A DNA stretch of 64,000 bases from positions 4,986 through 68,985 of the forward strand of contig JANXBI010000036.1 of the NCBI GenBank assembly GCA_025060675.1, given 5' to 3'. The stretch is from Candidatus Caldatribacterium sp. (GTDB lineage Bacteria; Atribacterota; Atribacteria; Atribacterales; Caldatribacteriaceae). This document shows positions 34,201-41,736 of the stretch, one piece after another. The notes under the pieces were generated by a model that was not told where the DNA came from, did not search any database, and saw only the letters and a list, made by a program, of their open reading frames with translations. The number at the start of each line of letters is the position of its first letter. The first letter of the stretch is position 1. The position numbers and the translations under genes were made by a program.

Positions 34201-35650
34201 CCTTTTCCGAGAAACCTTGCGGGAAGCGGGTCTCAATCCGTACCTTTTTGCTATGGCCAACATCCGTGACCAGTGCTCCTGGGTCCACCAGGGGGAGAAG
34301 GAGGAGGCCACCGAAAAGGCAAAAGACCTCGTGGCCATGGCGGTGGCTCGGGCCGCCCTTCTTGAGCCCCTCACGCCTTTTCCCGTTCCCGTCGAGAAGG
34401 CGGTGCTTGTTGTTGGTGGAGGTCTTGCGGGAATGACGGCGGCTCTTGAAGCAGCGCGGCAGGGACTCTCTGTGTACCTTGTGGAACGGGAAAAGGACCT
34501 TGGTGGGCAGGACCTTGCGTACACCCTTGAGGGGGTCCATCTTGCCAAGCTTCGGGAAGAGCTCAAAAAGGATATCGCGGCCCGCCCAAGCATTCAGGTG
34601 TTTACCGAGGCGAAACTCCTTGAGGTCAGTGGTTTTGTGGGGAATTTCGAAAGCCTCGTGGAGCAGCGGGGAACTCTCCATACCCTCAAGCACGGAGGGA
34701 TTATCGTTGCTACGGGTGGGAGAGAGTACCGTCCCGAAAGAGGAGTCTTCCTCTACGGAGAAGACCCGAGAGTCCTCACCCAGAGGGAGCTTGAACGGAG
34801 GATGCACCAAGGGAACTTCATACCCCCAAAACGGGTGGTCATGGTTCAGTGTGTCGGCTCTCGCAACGCGGCGCATCCGTACTGTAGCCGCGTCTGCTGC
34901 GTACAGGCGGTTAAAAACGCCCTGCGTCTTAAAGAGATTGCAAAGGATACGGAGATTGTGGTGCTCTACCAGGATATGCGAACCTATGGGCTGCATGAGC
35001 GGTACTACCAGGAGGCCAGAGCAAAGGGAGTATTCTTTGTGCGGTTTGGGGATGGGACAACGCCTGTGGTGGAAAAGCAGGGTGAGGATCTCCTGGTGCG
35101 GTTCTTTGACCCGCTCCTTGGAGCGGTAGTGGTAATACCTGCGGATTTTGTCGTTTTGAGTACCGGCGTCGTTCCCCAAGAGGACGCTCCAGCGCTTTCG
35201 AAACTCCTCAAAGTCCCTCTCACCCAGGATGGGTTTTTCCTTGAGGCCCATGTGAAACTTCGCCCGGTGGACTTTGCCACTGAAGGTATCTACGTCTGTG
35301 GGCTGGCCCATGGTCCGAAACTCGCTGAGGAGAGCATTCTGCAAGCAAAGGCCGCCGTTGCCCGTCTCATGACGGTGTTGAGCAAAGACACCATACTCTC
35401 CGAGGCGCAAATCGCCGCCGTGGATGAGAGGAAATGCGTCGCCTGTGGGGACTGCGAGCGGGTGTGCCAGTACCGGGCCATCCAGGTGGATTGGGGTAAA
35501 CGGACTGCGCAGGTCAATCGAGCGTTGTGCAAGGGATGTGGCTTGTGCAGCGCCACCTGTCGGAGTGGAGCGGTGCAACTTTGTGGTTTCACGAAGGACG
35601 CGATTCTTGCCGAGGTGGAATACCTCTATGAGTGTTCCCTGGGAACCTAA
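31229..35650 (+). CDS. hdrA: Giant fused HdrA: HdrA (interrupted) + NfnB/GltD-like + second HdrA
   Basis: 1473 residues, more than twice a normal HdrA. About 1-150: HdrA FAD part (VVGGGIAGIEAALDLAEAG, DKTFPTNDCAMCILSP) and a cluster (CTGCGDCASVCPV). About 150-605: inserted GltD/NfnB-like module with cysteine-rich NCQAACPLEQ and ICGRACHHPC, FAD motif VAVVGAGPSGLSCAY near 251 and NAD(P) motif AVIGGGNVAIDCA near 383. About 605-895: rest of the first HdrA (CLSCGGCAECLRCVEAC, FVQCVGSRD...YCSSVCC). About 915-1473: second HdrA from VFVCRCGVNIAG through VVGGGLAGM (1057) and VQCVGSRN...YCSRVCC (1203) to two C-terminal 4Fe-4S motifs. Likely flavin-based electron bifurcation core. AGGAGGGGG precedes the ATG. 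Confidence 0.88.
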   Translation: MERRNPLGTVLVVGGGIAGIEAALDLAEAGFFVHLVEKSSSIGGLMARLDKTFPTNDCAMCILSPKLVECGRHLNIAVHTLSEVVDVSGEPGHFVVTILENPRYVDVASCTGCGDCASVCPVDVPNDFEGGLSLRKAVFRLFPQAFPGAFQIHKKGVPNCQAACPLEQKAQGYIALLRQGRFAEAVQVVRMDNPFPGICGRACHHPCMDQCQRGMFDAPLRIPFLKRFLADWERNSGKVLLPQIRGERPERVAVVGAGPSGLSCAYFLRLLGYRVVVFEAQNQPGGMMRFGIPPYRLPREVVEWEIAALEQLGVEIRCGTSWGRDFTLADLFAWGYSAVYLACGAWKGAKLGVEGEDHPQVIDGLAYLLSCSRCEDVPKAERIAVIGGGNVAIDCARTALRQGAKEVTIYYRRSFDEMPARPEEVEEAREEGVEFVFCAAPKRFIERDGRLFLEMLGVRLCAPDESGRRRPEVVPGSEFTVSADLYIVATGQKIAIPKDEGLELTPWGTVRVDRNLATSIPRVFAGGDLVLGPATLVEAIAHGKRAAYAIDALFRGQSFGEDPRSPAPLALPWGTARNPGEQPRRLEVAKRLLGFSEVVSGYTEEEARKEAARCLSCGGCAECLRCVEACQRGAIRHGDEPRLRQLEVGAIIYAQGTEVLRPKEVLRELGLGRCPNVITSLDFERILNASGPTKGQVVRPSDGKVPRRIAFVQCVGSRDVKRGHSYCSSVCCMYAIKEALVAQEHLRVEGDSAPFEVTVFLIDMRAFGKDFERYYERAKAQGIRFVRGRVSHVLPQENGDVVVFSVDEGGNKRSEVYDLVVLSVGLCVPEEERKRLRELGIPLDPEGFPYTAAFGTRMVRPGIFVCGSLAGPKDIPGTVVEAGAVACEVGALLAPSRRQHVREKTYPKEREVRSEPLRIGVFVCRCGVNIAGVVDTGAVAAWARELPGVVYVEENLYTCSQDTQERIKEKIAEYRLNRVVVASCSPRTHEPLFRETLREAGLNPYLFAMANIRDQCSWVHQGEKEEATEKAKDLVAMAVARAALLEPLTPFPVPVEKAVLVVGGGLAGMTAALEAARQGLSVYLVEREKDLGGQDLAYTLEGVHLAKLREELKKDIAARPSIQVFTEAKLLEVSGFVGNFESLVEQRGTLHTLKHGGIIVATGGREYRPERGVFLYGEDPRVLTQRELERRMHQGNFIPPKRVVMVQCVGSRNAAHPYCSRVCCVQAVKNALRLKEIAKDTEIVVLYQDMRTYGLHERYYQEARAKGVFFVRFGDGTTPVVEKQGEDLLVRFFDPLLGAVVVIPADFVVLSTGVVPQEDAPALSKLLKVPLTQDGFFLEAHVKLRPVDFATEGIYVCGLAHGPKLAEESILQAKAAVARLMTVLSKDTILSEAQIAAVDERKCVACGDCERVCQYRAIQVDWGKRTAQVNRALCKGCGLCSATCRSGAVQLCGFTKDAILAEVEYLYECSLGT

Positions 35651-36062
35651 AATCGTTGCCTTTCTCTGCCACTGGTGTAGTTACGCGGGGGCGGATCTTG
35701 CTGGGGTGAGCCGGATGCAGTACCCTCCGAATATCCGGGTCATTCGAGTCCCGTGCTCAGGGAGCGTTGACCCTCTCTCCATTCTCAAGGCACTCCGAGA
35801 CGGAGCTGATGGGGTGCTCGTCTCAGGATGTCATCCGGGAGACTGCCACTACCTGAGCGGGAATTACTTTGCTCGGCGGAAGTTCCTCGTGTTGCATGAG
35901 CTTTTTAGGTTCCTCGGCCTTGAAGGGCGAGTGCACTTTTCCTGGATTTCGGCCTCAGAGGGGCAACGTTTCGCCGAAGTGGTGGATGCTGTTGTTGAGG
36001 CGGTTCGGGGTCTCGGTCCGAATCCCCTGGTGAGGGAGTGGAGGTCTCATGACGCTCCGTGA
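35628..36062 (+). CDS. mvhD: MvhD / FlxD-type 2Fe-2S electron connector
   Basis: 144 residues, full-length family size. AFLCHWCSYAGADLAG, VPCSGSVDP and SGCHPGDCHYLSGNY are textbook MvhD. It links HdrA to a partner (hydrogenase, formate dehydrogenase or NADH module); here the following three genes form an NADH-type module. ATG 35628 has GAGGTGG upstream and overlaps hdrA by 23 bp; the next gene overlaps by 14 bp. Confidence 0.95.
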   Translation: MSVPWEPKIVAFLCHWCSYAGADLAGVSRMQYPPNIRVIRVPCSGSVDPLSILKALRDGADGVLVSGCHPGDCHYLSGNYFARRKFLVLHELFRFLGLEGRVHFSWISASEGQRFAEVVDAVVEAVRGLGPNPLVREWRSHDAP

Positions 36063-36972
36063 GGTTGCTCGAAAGCTCCTTGAGGAAGGGACTGTTCAGG
36101 CCGTCTTGGGGTATCGGCAAGGATCGTTGCCCTTTCGTGTTCGCCCTTCTCTTTTCCGGAGCCCCGAAGATGTGAGAGAACTCATCTTCACCCCTTTCTG
36201 TGGGGTGAATCTGGCAAAGTACCTTTTCCACCTTCCCCAAAAGGGTGAGAGGGTGGCCATCGTCGCCAAAGGGTGTGATGGTCGCTCCCTTGTGGTCCTC
36301 ATGCAAGAGCACCAGGTTCGGCGGGAGGACCTCTACATCCTTGGGGTACGCTGTCCGGGAATGGTGGACTGGAGGAAGCTCTCCGAAACGTGGAAGGACC
36401 TGAAGGAGCAGGAGGTGTGCTTTGAGGGGGAGAGGCTTATTGTGCGAGGAACTGCGTACCCTCTTTCGTCTTTCCTTGAGGCATCGTGCAAGCGATGTCG
36501 CTATCGGAGCCCCCTTGTGTACGACGTGCTTTTGGGTGAGGAACCCCCTCCTTTCCCCTTTGTGGATACTTTGCGTGAGCTTTGGCAGCTCCTTCCCGAG
36601 AAGCGGTGGGCATTCTTCGCCCAAGAATTCTCTCGTTGCATTCGTTGCTACGCCTGTCGGAATGCCTGCCCGATGTGTTACTGCAAGGAGTGCTTTGCCG
36701 AAAGCCACAGGCCCTTTTTCCTCCATCCCTCTCCGACGCTTCGAGATACGTTCGTGTTCCACCTGGGTCGGGCCATGCACCTTGCGGGGAGATGCGTCGG
36801 TTGTGGTGCCTGTGAGCGTGCTTGTCCTTTGAGAATACCTATCGCCACGCTCTTTTTCGCCGTCTCGGAGACAGTGCGAGAAGCGTTTGCCTTTGAGGCT
36901 GGGGTGGATACCACGGCTTCAGCACCCTTTGTGACCTACCGGGAGGATGATCCTGATGCGTTTATCCGGTGA
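36049..36972 (+). CDS. FrhB/FdhB-like Fe-S protein of the NADH module
   Basis: 307 residues. The region around VAIVAKGCDGRSLVVLMQEH followed by LYILGVRCPGMVD resembles the flavin-binding part of F420-hydrogenase/formate dehydrogenase beta subunits. C-terminally CIRCYACRNACPMCYC (near 205) and CVGCGACERACPL (near 250) bind 4Fe-4S clusters. Related proteins occur with MvhD in Flx-type NADH dehydrogenases. By context it passes electrons between the NAD(P)H subunit and MvhD/HdrA. Overlaps both neighbours (14 and 17 bp). Confidence 0.75.
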   Translation: MTLREVARKLLEEGTVQAVLGYRQGSLPFRVRPSLFRSPEDVRELIFTPFCGVNLAKYLFHLPQKGERVAIVAKGCDGRSLVVLMQEHQVRREDLYILGVRCPGMVDWRKLSETWKDLKEQEVCFEGERLIVRGTAYPLSSFLEASCKRCRYRSPLVYDVLLGEEPPPFPFVDTLRELWQLLPEKRWAFFAQEFSRCIRCYACRNACPMCYCKECFAESHRPFFLHPSPTLRDTFVFHLGRAMHLAGRCVGCGACERACPLRIPIATLFFAVSETVREAFAFEAGVDTTASAPFVTYREDDPDAFIR

Positions 36973-37912
36973 AGGTCGTGTCGTATCGTATGAGGCATTC
37001 CTCAAGTGGTTCGAAGGGAAAAAGGTTTTCGTGACAGAAACGGTTCATAGCCGTTTCCCCCTTCCTTTCCCCTCTCTTCCCACCCCCAAGAGTCTCCTCC
37101 TCCCCCAGAGGGAGGTATTGTACCGCTTTTTCTGGGCAAAGAGGACATGGAACATCCTCTCCCTCCCCCCCTCCTCAGAGGAGGTCTTCTTGCTCTGTGC
37201 TCCCTGTGAGGCAAGAGCCGTGGTTGAAGTCCTTGATACGGTCTTTCTCCAGAGTGCTCCCACGGATACCTCGTATGCGGAAAGGCGCAAGAACCTCACC
37301 CTTGTGGTTGTGGGATGCACCTTCTTTGCAGCCACCTGTTTCTGCACGAACGTTGGTGGGCATCCCCTCTCTTGGAAGGGGGCGAAGGGTTTCGCCCTCC
37401 CCTTTGCGTTTTTGGTGTACCTAGAAGGAGAGGGACCAGAAGGTCGGCCTCTAGAGCCTCAAGAGGAGCAAGAGCTTGAGATGCTCGTCGAACGCCTGGA
37501 GCACGATGCCCTGCCACCCCTTCCTGAGGAGACGCCTGAACGCCTCTTGAGGGCTTTTGAAGGGGCTGCCTGGGAGGAGGTCACCTGGGGGTGCTTGAAC
37601 TGTGGGGCCTGTACGTTTCTCTGCCCGACGTGCTTTTGCTTTGACCTTGTGCCAGAGGGAAAGCTCCGTGGGGCAATGGTTCGGACCTGGGACAGCTGCA
37701 TGTTCCCAAAGTTTACCCTCCATGCCTCTTCCCATAACCCAAGACCCCATCCGATGCAGCGGGTTCGCCAGAGAATCCTCCACAAGTTCTCGTATTTCCC
37801 CCTTCGGAAAGGGGTGTTTGGTTGCGTAGGATGTGGGCGATGTGCGCTCCTTTGTCCGGTCAACTGGGACATCCAGGAGGCTTTAGGGAAGGTGATGTCC
37901 AGTGCGCCATGA
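36956..37912 (+). CDS. AsrA/HydB-like 4Fe-4S dicluster subunit
   Basis: 318 residues. LLCAPCEARAVVEVLDTVF, VGCTFFAATCFCTNVGGHP and two C-terminal cluster motifs CLNCGACTFLCPTC (near 220) and CVGCGRCALLCPV (near 300) match the beta subunits of cytoplasmic sulfhydrogenase and anaerobic sulfite reductase A. Together with the next gene it forms an AsrAB/HydBG-like electron-transfer pair. ATG 36956 is chosen over ATG 36947 because GGGAGGA lies 8 bp upstream. Confidence 0.8.
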   Translation: MRLSGEGRVVSYEAFLKWFEGKKVFVTETVHSRFPLPFPSLPTPKSLLLPQREVLYRFFWAKRTWNILSLPPSSEEVFLLCAPCEARAVVEVLDTVFLQSAPTDTSYAERRKNLTLVVVGCTFFAATCFCTNVGGHPLSWKGAKGFALPFAFLVYLEGEGPEGRPLEPQEEQELEMLVERLEHDALPPLPEETPERLLRAFEGAAWEEVTWGCLNCGACTFLCPTCFCFDLVPEGKLRGAMVRTWDSCMFPKFTLHASSHNPRPHPMQRVRQRILHKFSYFPLRKGVFGCVGCGRCALLCPVNWDIQEALGKVMSSAP

Positions 37913-38729
37913 AGGGATTTACACTCCTTGCCTTCTCCCCATAGAGGAGATTCTTGAGGAGACCCCTGACATTAAGACGTTTCGGGTTCGCCGCCCAGAG
38001 GGCTTTGCCTACCTCCCAGGGCAGTTTGTGGCGATTTTCGTGCCTGGGGTTGGAGAAGCGCCCTTTTCCATTGCTTCGTCACCGACGGAGGAGAGATTCC
38101 TTGAGTTCAGCGTGAAGCGCTTGGGTTCAGTCACAAGCGCCCTCCATCGCCTCAACCCTGGAGATGTCGTTGGTCTTCGAGGGCCTTACGGCAATGGGTT
38201 CCCCCTTGGAGCATTGATTGGGAAAAACCTCCTCTTTGTGGGTGGGGGCATTGGTCTTGCGCCACTGCGCTCTCTCATTACCTATGTCCTCTCCCCGGAA
38301 CACCGACCATCTTTCGGAGAAGTGTACATTCTCTATGGGGCCCGCACGCCGCAAGACCTTGTTTTCCGGTGGGAACTTTCTCACTGGGAGAGGCGAAACG
38401 ACCTCACCCTTTGCCTCACCGTTGATGAGGGGGATGCCACCTGGAGCGGCAGGGTGGGGCTTGTGCCCAACGTGCTTCGAGAGGTCTTCTCCTTCCCCAG
38501 CGACAACTGGGTGAGTATTGTCTGTGGCCCCCCGATTATGATAAAGTTTACCATCAAAGCACTTCGGGAAATGGGTTTCATGGCTAGAAACGTCCTCACA
38601 ACCCTTGAGATGAAAATGAAGTGCGGCCTTGGTAAGTGTGGACGATGCAACATCGGTCCGTACTACGTGTGTCATGATGGGCCGGTGTTCTCGTACGAGA
38701 TGCTTCTGACAATGCCTGAGGAGTACTGA
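37902..38729 (+). CDS. NAD(P)H-FAD-2Fe2S oxidoreductase subunit (AsrB/HydG/FlxA-like)
   Basis: 275 residues. Ferredoxin-reductase fold: FAD segment YLPGQFVAIFVPGVGEAP followed by FSIASSP, NAD(P) motif GGGIGLAPLRSL near residue 111 and CGPP near 209, then a C-terminal 2Fe-2S loop CGLGKCGRCNIG with the fourth Cys in YYVCHDGP. This subunit exchanges electrons with NAD(P)H in sulfhydrogenases, AsrABC and FlxABCD-Hdr complexes. The GTG start at 37902 has AAGGTGAT upstream. It completes the module that would feed NADH electrons into MvhD/HdrA. Confidence 0.88.
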   Translation: MRHEGIYTPCLLPIEEILEETPDIKTFRVRRPEGFAYLPGQFVAIFVPGVGEAPFSIASSPTEERFLEFSVKRLGSVTSALHRLNPGDVVGLRGPYGNGFPLGALIGKNLLFVGGGIGLAPLRSLITYVLSPEHRPSFGEVYILYGARTPQDLVFRWELSHWERRNDLTLCLTVDEGDATWSGRVGLVPNVLREVFSFPSDNWVSIVCGPPIMIKFTIKALREMGFMARNVLTTLEMKMKCGLGKCGRCNIGPYYVCHDGPVFSYEMLLTMPEEY

Positions 38730-38731
38730 CC

Positions 38732-40069
38732 ATGGAGTATCGAGAGGCTTTAGAATACCTTTTTGGGCTTATCAACTATGAGAAGACGAACATTCCCTAC
38801 ACCGACCTCAAACTTGAGCGGATGCGGGAGTTTATGGCCCGCCTTGGGAATCCCGAGCGCCATCTCCCCACCGTCCTTATCGCGGGGACCAAAGGGAAAG
38901 GGAGCACTTCTTACCTCCTCCACCGCCTCTTTGGTGGGTTCCGTTTCCGCTGTGGTCTCTACTCTAAGCCTCACCTATTCACCTTCCGAGAACGTATCCG
39001 TATAAACGATGAGCTCATTACGCCGAAGGAGCTTGCCAACCTCGTTGCTGAGGTCCGTCCTGTTGTGGAACGCATGGGGTGGGAATCACCTTGGGGGAAA
39101 CCGACTTACTTTGAGGCCTCAGTTGGTCTTGCTATGCTGTACTTTGTGGAGCGTAAGGTTGATGTGGCGGTTGTGGAAGTTGGCCTTGGGGGGAGACTCG
39201 ATGCGACAAACGTCACCGAACCCTGTGTGACCGTTATCACCCCAATAAGCTTTGACCACATGGAGGTTCTTGGGAATACTTTGACGGCCATCGCCCGTGA
39301 GAAAGCTGGGATTCTCCGTCCTTCTGTCCCCCTTGTCCTTGCTCCTCAGGAGGATGAAGCGCGAAGGACTATCCTTGAGGAGGCTCAAAAAAAGGGTGCA
39401 CCAGTTTTTGAGGTTGCTCACCTTGCCAGGGTGGAGATTCGAGAGAGGAGCCGAGAAGGTTCTCGATTCTCCTTTTCCATCCCGCAATGGGGAGAGGGGG
39501 AGGTTGGGCTTCCACTCCTTGGGGACCACCAGGTGACGAATGCGCTCTCAGCACTCTTTGCGCTTTCCCTTTTTGACCTTCCCTTTGACCTTTCCCGCGT
39601 GAGAGAGGCGTTCACCTCTTTCTCTTTCCGGGGACGGGTGGATGTCCTTCTGCAGAATCCGCTTGTCGTCTTTGACGTTGCCCACAACCAAGCGTCGTTT
39701 CGGGCACTCCGCAGAGCTTTGCAGGAATACCTTGGAGTGGAGAAGGCCATCTACCTTCTTGGGTTCCTTGAGGGGAAGGATTGTGCGGGAATTGCCCAAG
39801 AGCTCCAAGGCGCCGCGGCACATCTTGTGCTCACAGAGCCTCTCCATCCAAAGGCTTTGCCTGCTGTGAGAGCCCTGACGTACTTTGAGGCGTTCCCGGT
39901 TCCTAAGGAAGTTGTTCCCGATGCGTGTCGAGCAAAGGAGAGAGCTCTTGCTCTTGCAGAGTCCTTGGGTCTCCCCCTTGTGGTTGCTGGGTCTTTCTAC
40001 CTTGCTCGACCTTTCCAGGAGGAGTTTCGAGTGCGGGATGTCCTCGAAGAGGAGGTGGAACTGTGCTGA
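38732..40069 (+). CDS. folC: Folylpolyglutamate synthase / dihydrofolate synthase
   Basis: 445 residues. Adds glutamate to folates; P-loop GTKGKGSTS near residue 52, VEVGLGGRLDATN and ITPISFDHMEVLG are family motifs; DVAHN marks the C-terminal Mur-ligase-like domain. Two bp after the flavin subunit gene and overlapping the methyltransferase gene by 7 bp, so folate polyglutamylation is co-expressed with the C1 enzymes. Confidence 0.95.
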   Translation: MEYREALEYLFGLINYEKTNIPYTDLKLERMREFMARLGNPERHLPTVLIAGTKGKGSTSYLLHRLFGGFRFRCGLYSKPHLFTFRERIRINDELITPKELANLVAEVRPVVERMGWESPWGKPTYFEASVGLAMLYFVERKVDVAVVEVGLGGRLDATNVTEPCVTVITPISFDHMEVLGNTLTAIAREKAGILRPSVPLVLAPQEDEARRTILEEAQKKGAPVFEVAHLARVEIRERSREGSRFSFSIPQWGEGEVGLPLLGDHQVTNALSALFALSLFDLPFDLSRVREAFTSFSFRGRVDVLLQNPLVVFDVAHNQASFRALRRALQEYLGVEKAIYLLGFLEGKDCAGIAQELQGAAAHLVLTEPLHPKALPAVRALTYFEAFPVPKEVVPDACRAKERALALAESLGLPLVVAGSFYLARPFQEEFRVRDVLEEEVELC

Positions 40070-40863
40070 TTGTGGCCGAACGTATTAATGCGGCGAGAAA
40101 GCCTATTCGAGAAGCCCTGGAGCGCAAAGATGTGGCTTTGCTCCTTGAGGAGGCAAAAAAGCAAGAGGCGGCAGGAGCCCATTTCCTTGATGTGAACGCA
40201 GGAACAGAGGCAGAGGAGGAAATCGCTAACCTTCCTTGGCTTGTGGAACTCCTCCAGGAGGAGGTTGCCATCCCCCTCTGTCTTGACACGGCCAACGATC
40301 AAGCCCTGGAGCGGGCTTTGGCAGTGTACAAGAAGAAAGAGGTCATGATTAACTCTTTCACCGCTGAACCCCACCGCATCGCGGGGGTGTTGCCCCTTGC
40401 CAAGGCCTATGGTGCGTACGTTGTAGGGCTGGCGATGGGTACTGGGGGTATCCCCGAATCCGTTGCCGATCGTCTACGACTTGTGGAACAGCTTGTTCGT
40501 GCCGCTTCTGACTATGGTATTCCCGAAGAACGCCTTTTCATTGATCCCCTTGTTGTACCTATCGGTACCGACCAGAGGCAAGGGAGGGTATTTCTTGAGA
40601 CCCTCAAAGAGATTAAGGAAGAGTTCCCTGGTGTCCGAACCATCTGTGGTTTGAGCAACATCTCCTTTGGAATGCCCAATCGTCGTCTTCTCAACCGGAC
40701 GTTTCTTGCCTTGTGTGCTGGGTACGGTCTTGATGCGGCTATTATTGATCCCCTCGATCGGGAACTCATGTCGGTGCTTTACGCTGCTCTTGCGCTTTTG
40801 GGACAGGATGAATTCTGTATGAACTACATTGCCGCCTATCGGGCGGGGAAGTTGTGTCCGTGA
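40063..40863 (+). CDS. acsE: Methyl-THF:corrinoid methyltransferase (AcsE-like)
   Basis: 266 residues, the size of acetogen MeTr (about 262). Pterin-binding TIM barrel: VAERINAARKPIREAL, FLDVNAGT, CLDTANDQALERAL, MINSFTAE and CGLSNISFGMPNR all match MeTr. It moves the methyl group of methyl-THF to a Co(I) corrinoid protein. CODH/ACS genes are not next to it; the corrinoid protein at 24160 is the only carrier in the window. The GTG start overlaps folC and has GAGGAGGTGG upstream, which decides the start. Confidence 0.9.
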   Translation: MLIVAERINAARKPIREALERKDVALLLEEAKKQEAAGAHFLDVNAGTEAEEEIANLPWLVELLQEEVAIPLCLDTANDQALERALAVYKKKEVMINSFTAEPHRIAGVLPLAKAYGAYVVGLAMGTGGIPESVADRLRLVEQLVRAASDYGIPEERLFIDPLVVPIGTDQRQGRVFLETLKEIKEEFPGVRTICGLSNISFGMPNRRLLNRTFLALCAGYGLDAAIIDPLDRELMSVLYAALALLGQDEFCMNYIAAYRAGKLCP

Positions 40864-40875
40864 CAGGTTTGCGGT

Positions 40876-41724
40876 ATGATTGGATGGGTGACAGAGGTGC
40901 GAAGGGGTTGCTTTGTCCTCCTTCTTTTGGGTTTCCTCTTTGGGATTGCGCAGGGTGCTTCTGCGCTCCGTGTCCTGGACTGGGCCCTGTGTCGGGGCCT
41001 TGACAAGGATGGCCTTCCCCTTGACCGGATTGATAAGTTCAGCACCGAAGACCAGGCGGTGGTCTTTTGGGTCTTCCTTGAGGGTGCACAAAAGGGAGAC
41101 GAATGCCACTTCGTGTTTGTCCCCCCTTCTGGAACCCCTTTTGAGAGTTTCCTCATCCTTGAAGACGTTGGGGAGTACATAGGTGTCAAGGGGGAACTCC
41201 CCCTTGCCGGGCGATCGTTGCCTGCGGGACGATGGACAGCTCGCCTTTTCATCCGTGGGGAGCAGCTCCTTGAGGCCTCATTCACCCTTGTTGAGAGTAG
41301 CATCGTGGCGAGTGCCTCACAGGATGAAGCAGTGCGGCGTACCGCTTCTCTTCTTGCAGAGTTTGGTTATACGGTTTTTGATGTGGGGTTCCTTGCGGAA
41401 GAGAATCAAGCGTACATCCGTATGGAGATGGCAACCCGTTCCCTTGACCAGGCGCTATGGAACCAAATTGGAGTGGGATTTGACTCTCTCAAGCGGCTTT
41501 TCCCTGGAGCCGCCTGGCTTGTGGTCCAGCTCCTTATGGACAAAGAGTACGTTTTGAGCTTCCAGGTCAAGACGTACGATTTTGATATCTGGCGACGAGG
41601 GTATTTGAGCTCTGATGAGTTCTGGAAGAAGCGGGTTCTCAGGTATGTTTATAATATACGGAAACGAGAAGAGGTGAAGGACGTCAAGGGCTTTTACGCT
41701 GAAAAGTTTGGTGTGGTTTTCTGA
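40876..41724 (+). CDS. Exported protein of unknown function
   Basis: 282 residues. A hydrophobic N-terminal stretch after two basic residues (CFVLLLLGFLFGIAQGASA) reads as a signal peptide, giving a periplasmic or extracellular protein. The N-terminal half (about 30-145) looks beta-rich; the C-terminal half has mixed helices and ends KGFYAEKFGVVF. I recognise no family. It lies 12 bp after the methyltransferase gene and 12 bp before the next unknown gene. No clear Shine-Dalgarno, so GTG 40888 or GTG 40897 are possible starts. Confidence 0.6.
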   Translation: MIGWVTEVRRGCFVLLLLGFLFGIAQGASALRVLDWALCRGLDKDGLPLDRIDKFSTEDQAVVFWVFLEGAQKGDECHFVFVPPSGTPFESFLILEDVGEYIGVKGELPLAGRSLPAGRWTARLFIRGEQLLEASFTLVESSIVASASQDEAVRRTASLLAEFGYTVFDVGFLAEENQAYIRMEMATRSLDQALWNQIGVGFDSLKRLFPGAAWLVVQLLMDKEYVLSFQVKTYDFDIWRRGYLSSDEFWKKRVLRYVYNIRKREEVKDVKGFYAEKFGVVF

Positions 41725-41736
41725 GGAGTGAGGCGA

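Noticed and set aside
32783..35578. 931-codon open frame on the minus strand opposite hdrA
   Set aside because: It mirrors the strongly biased codons of the well-supported HdrA frame, has no recognisable domain and no ribosome-binding site.
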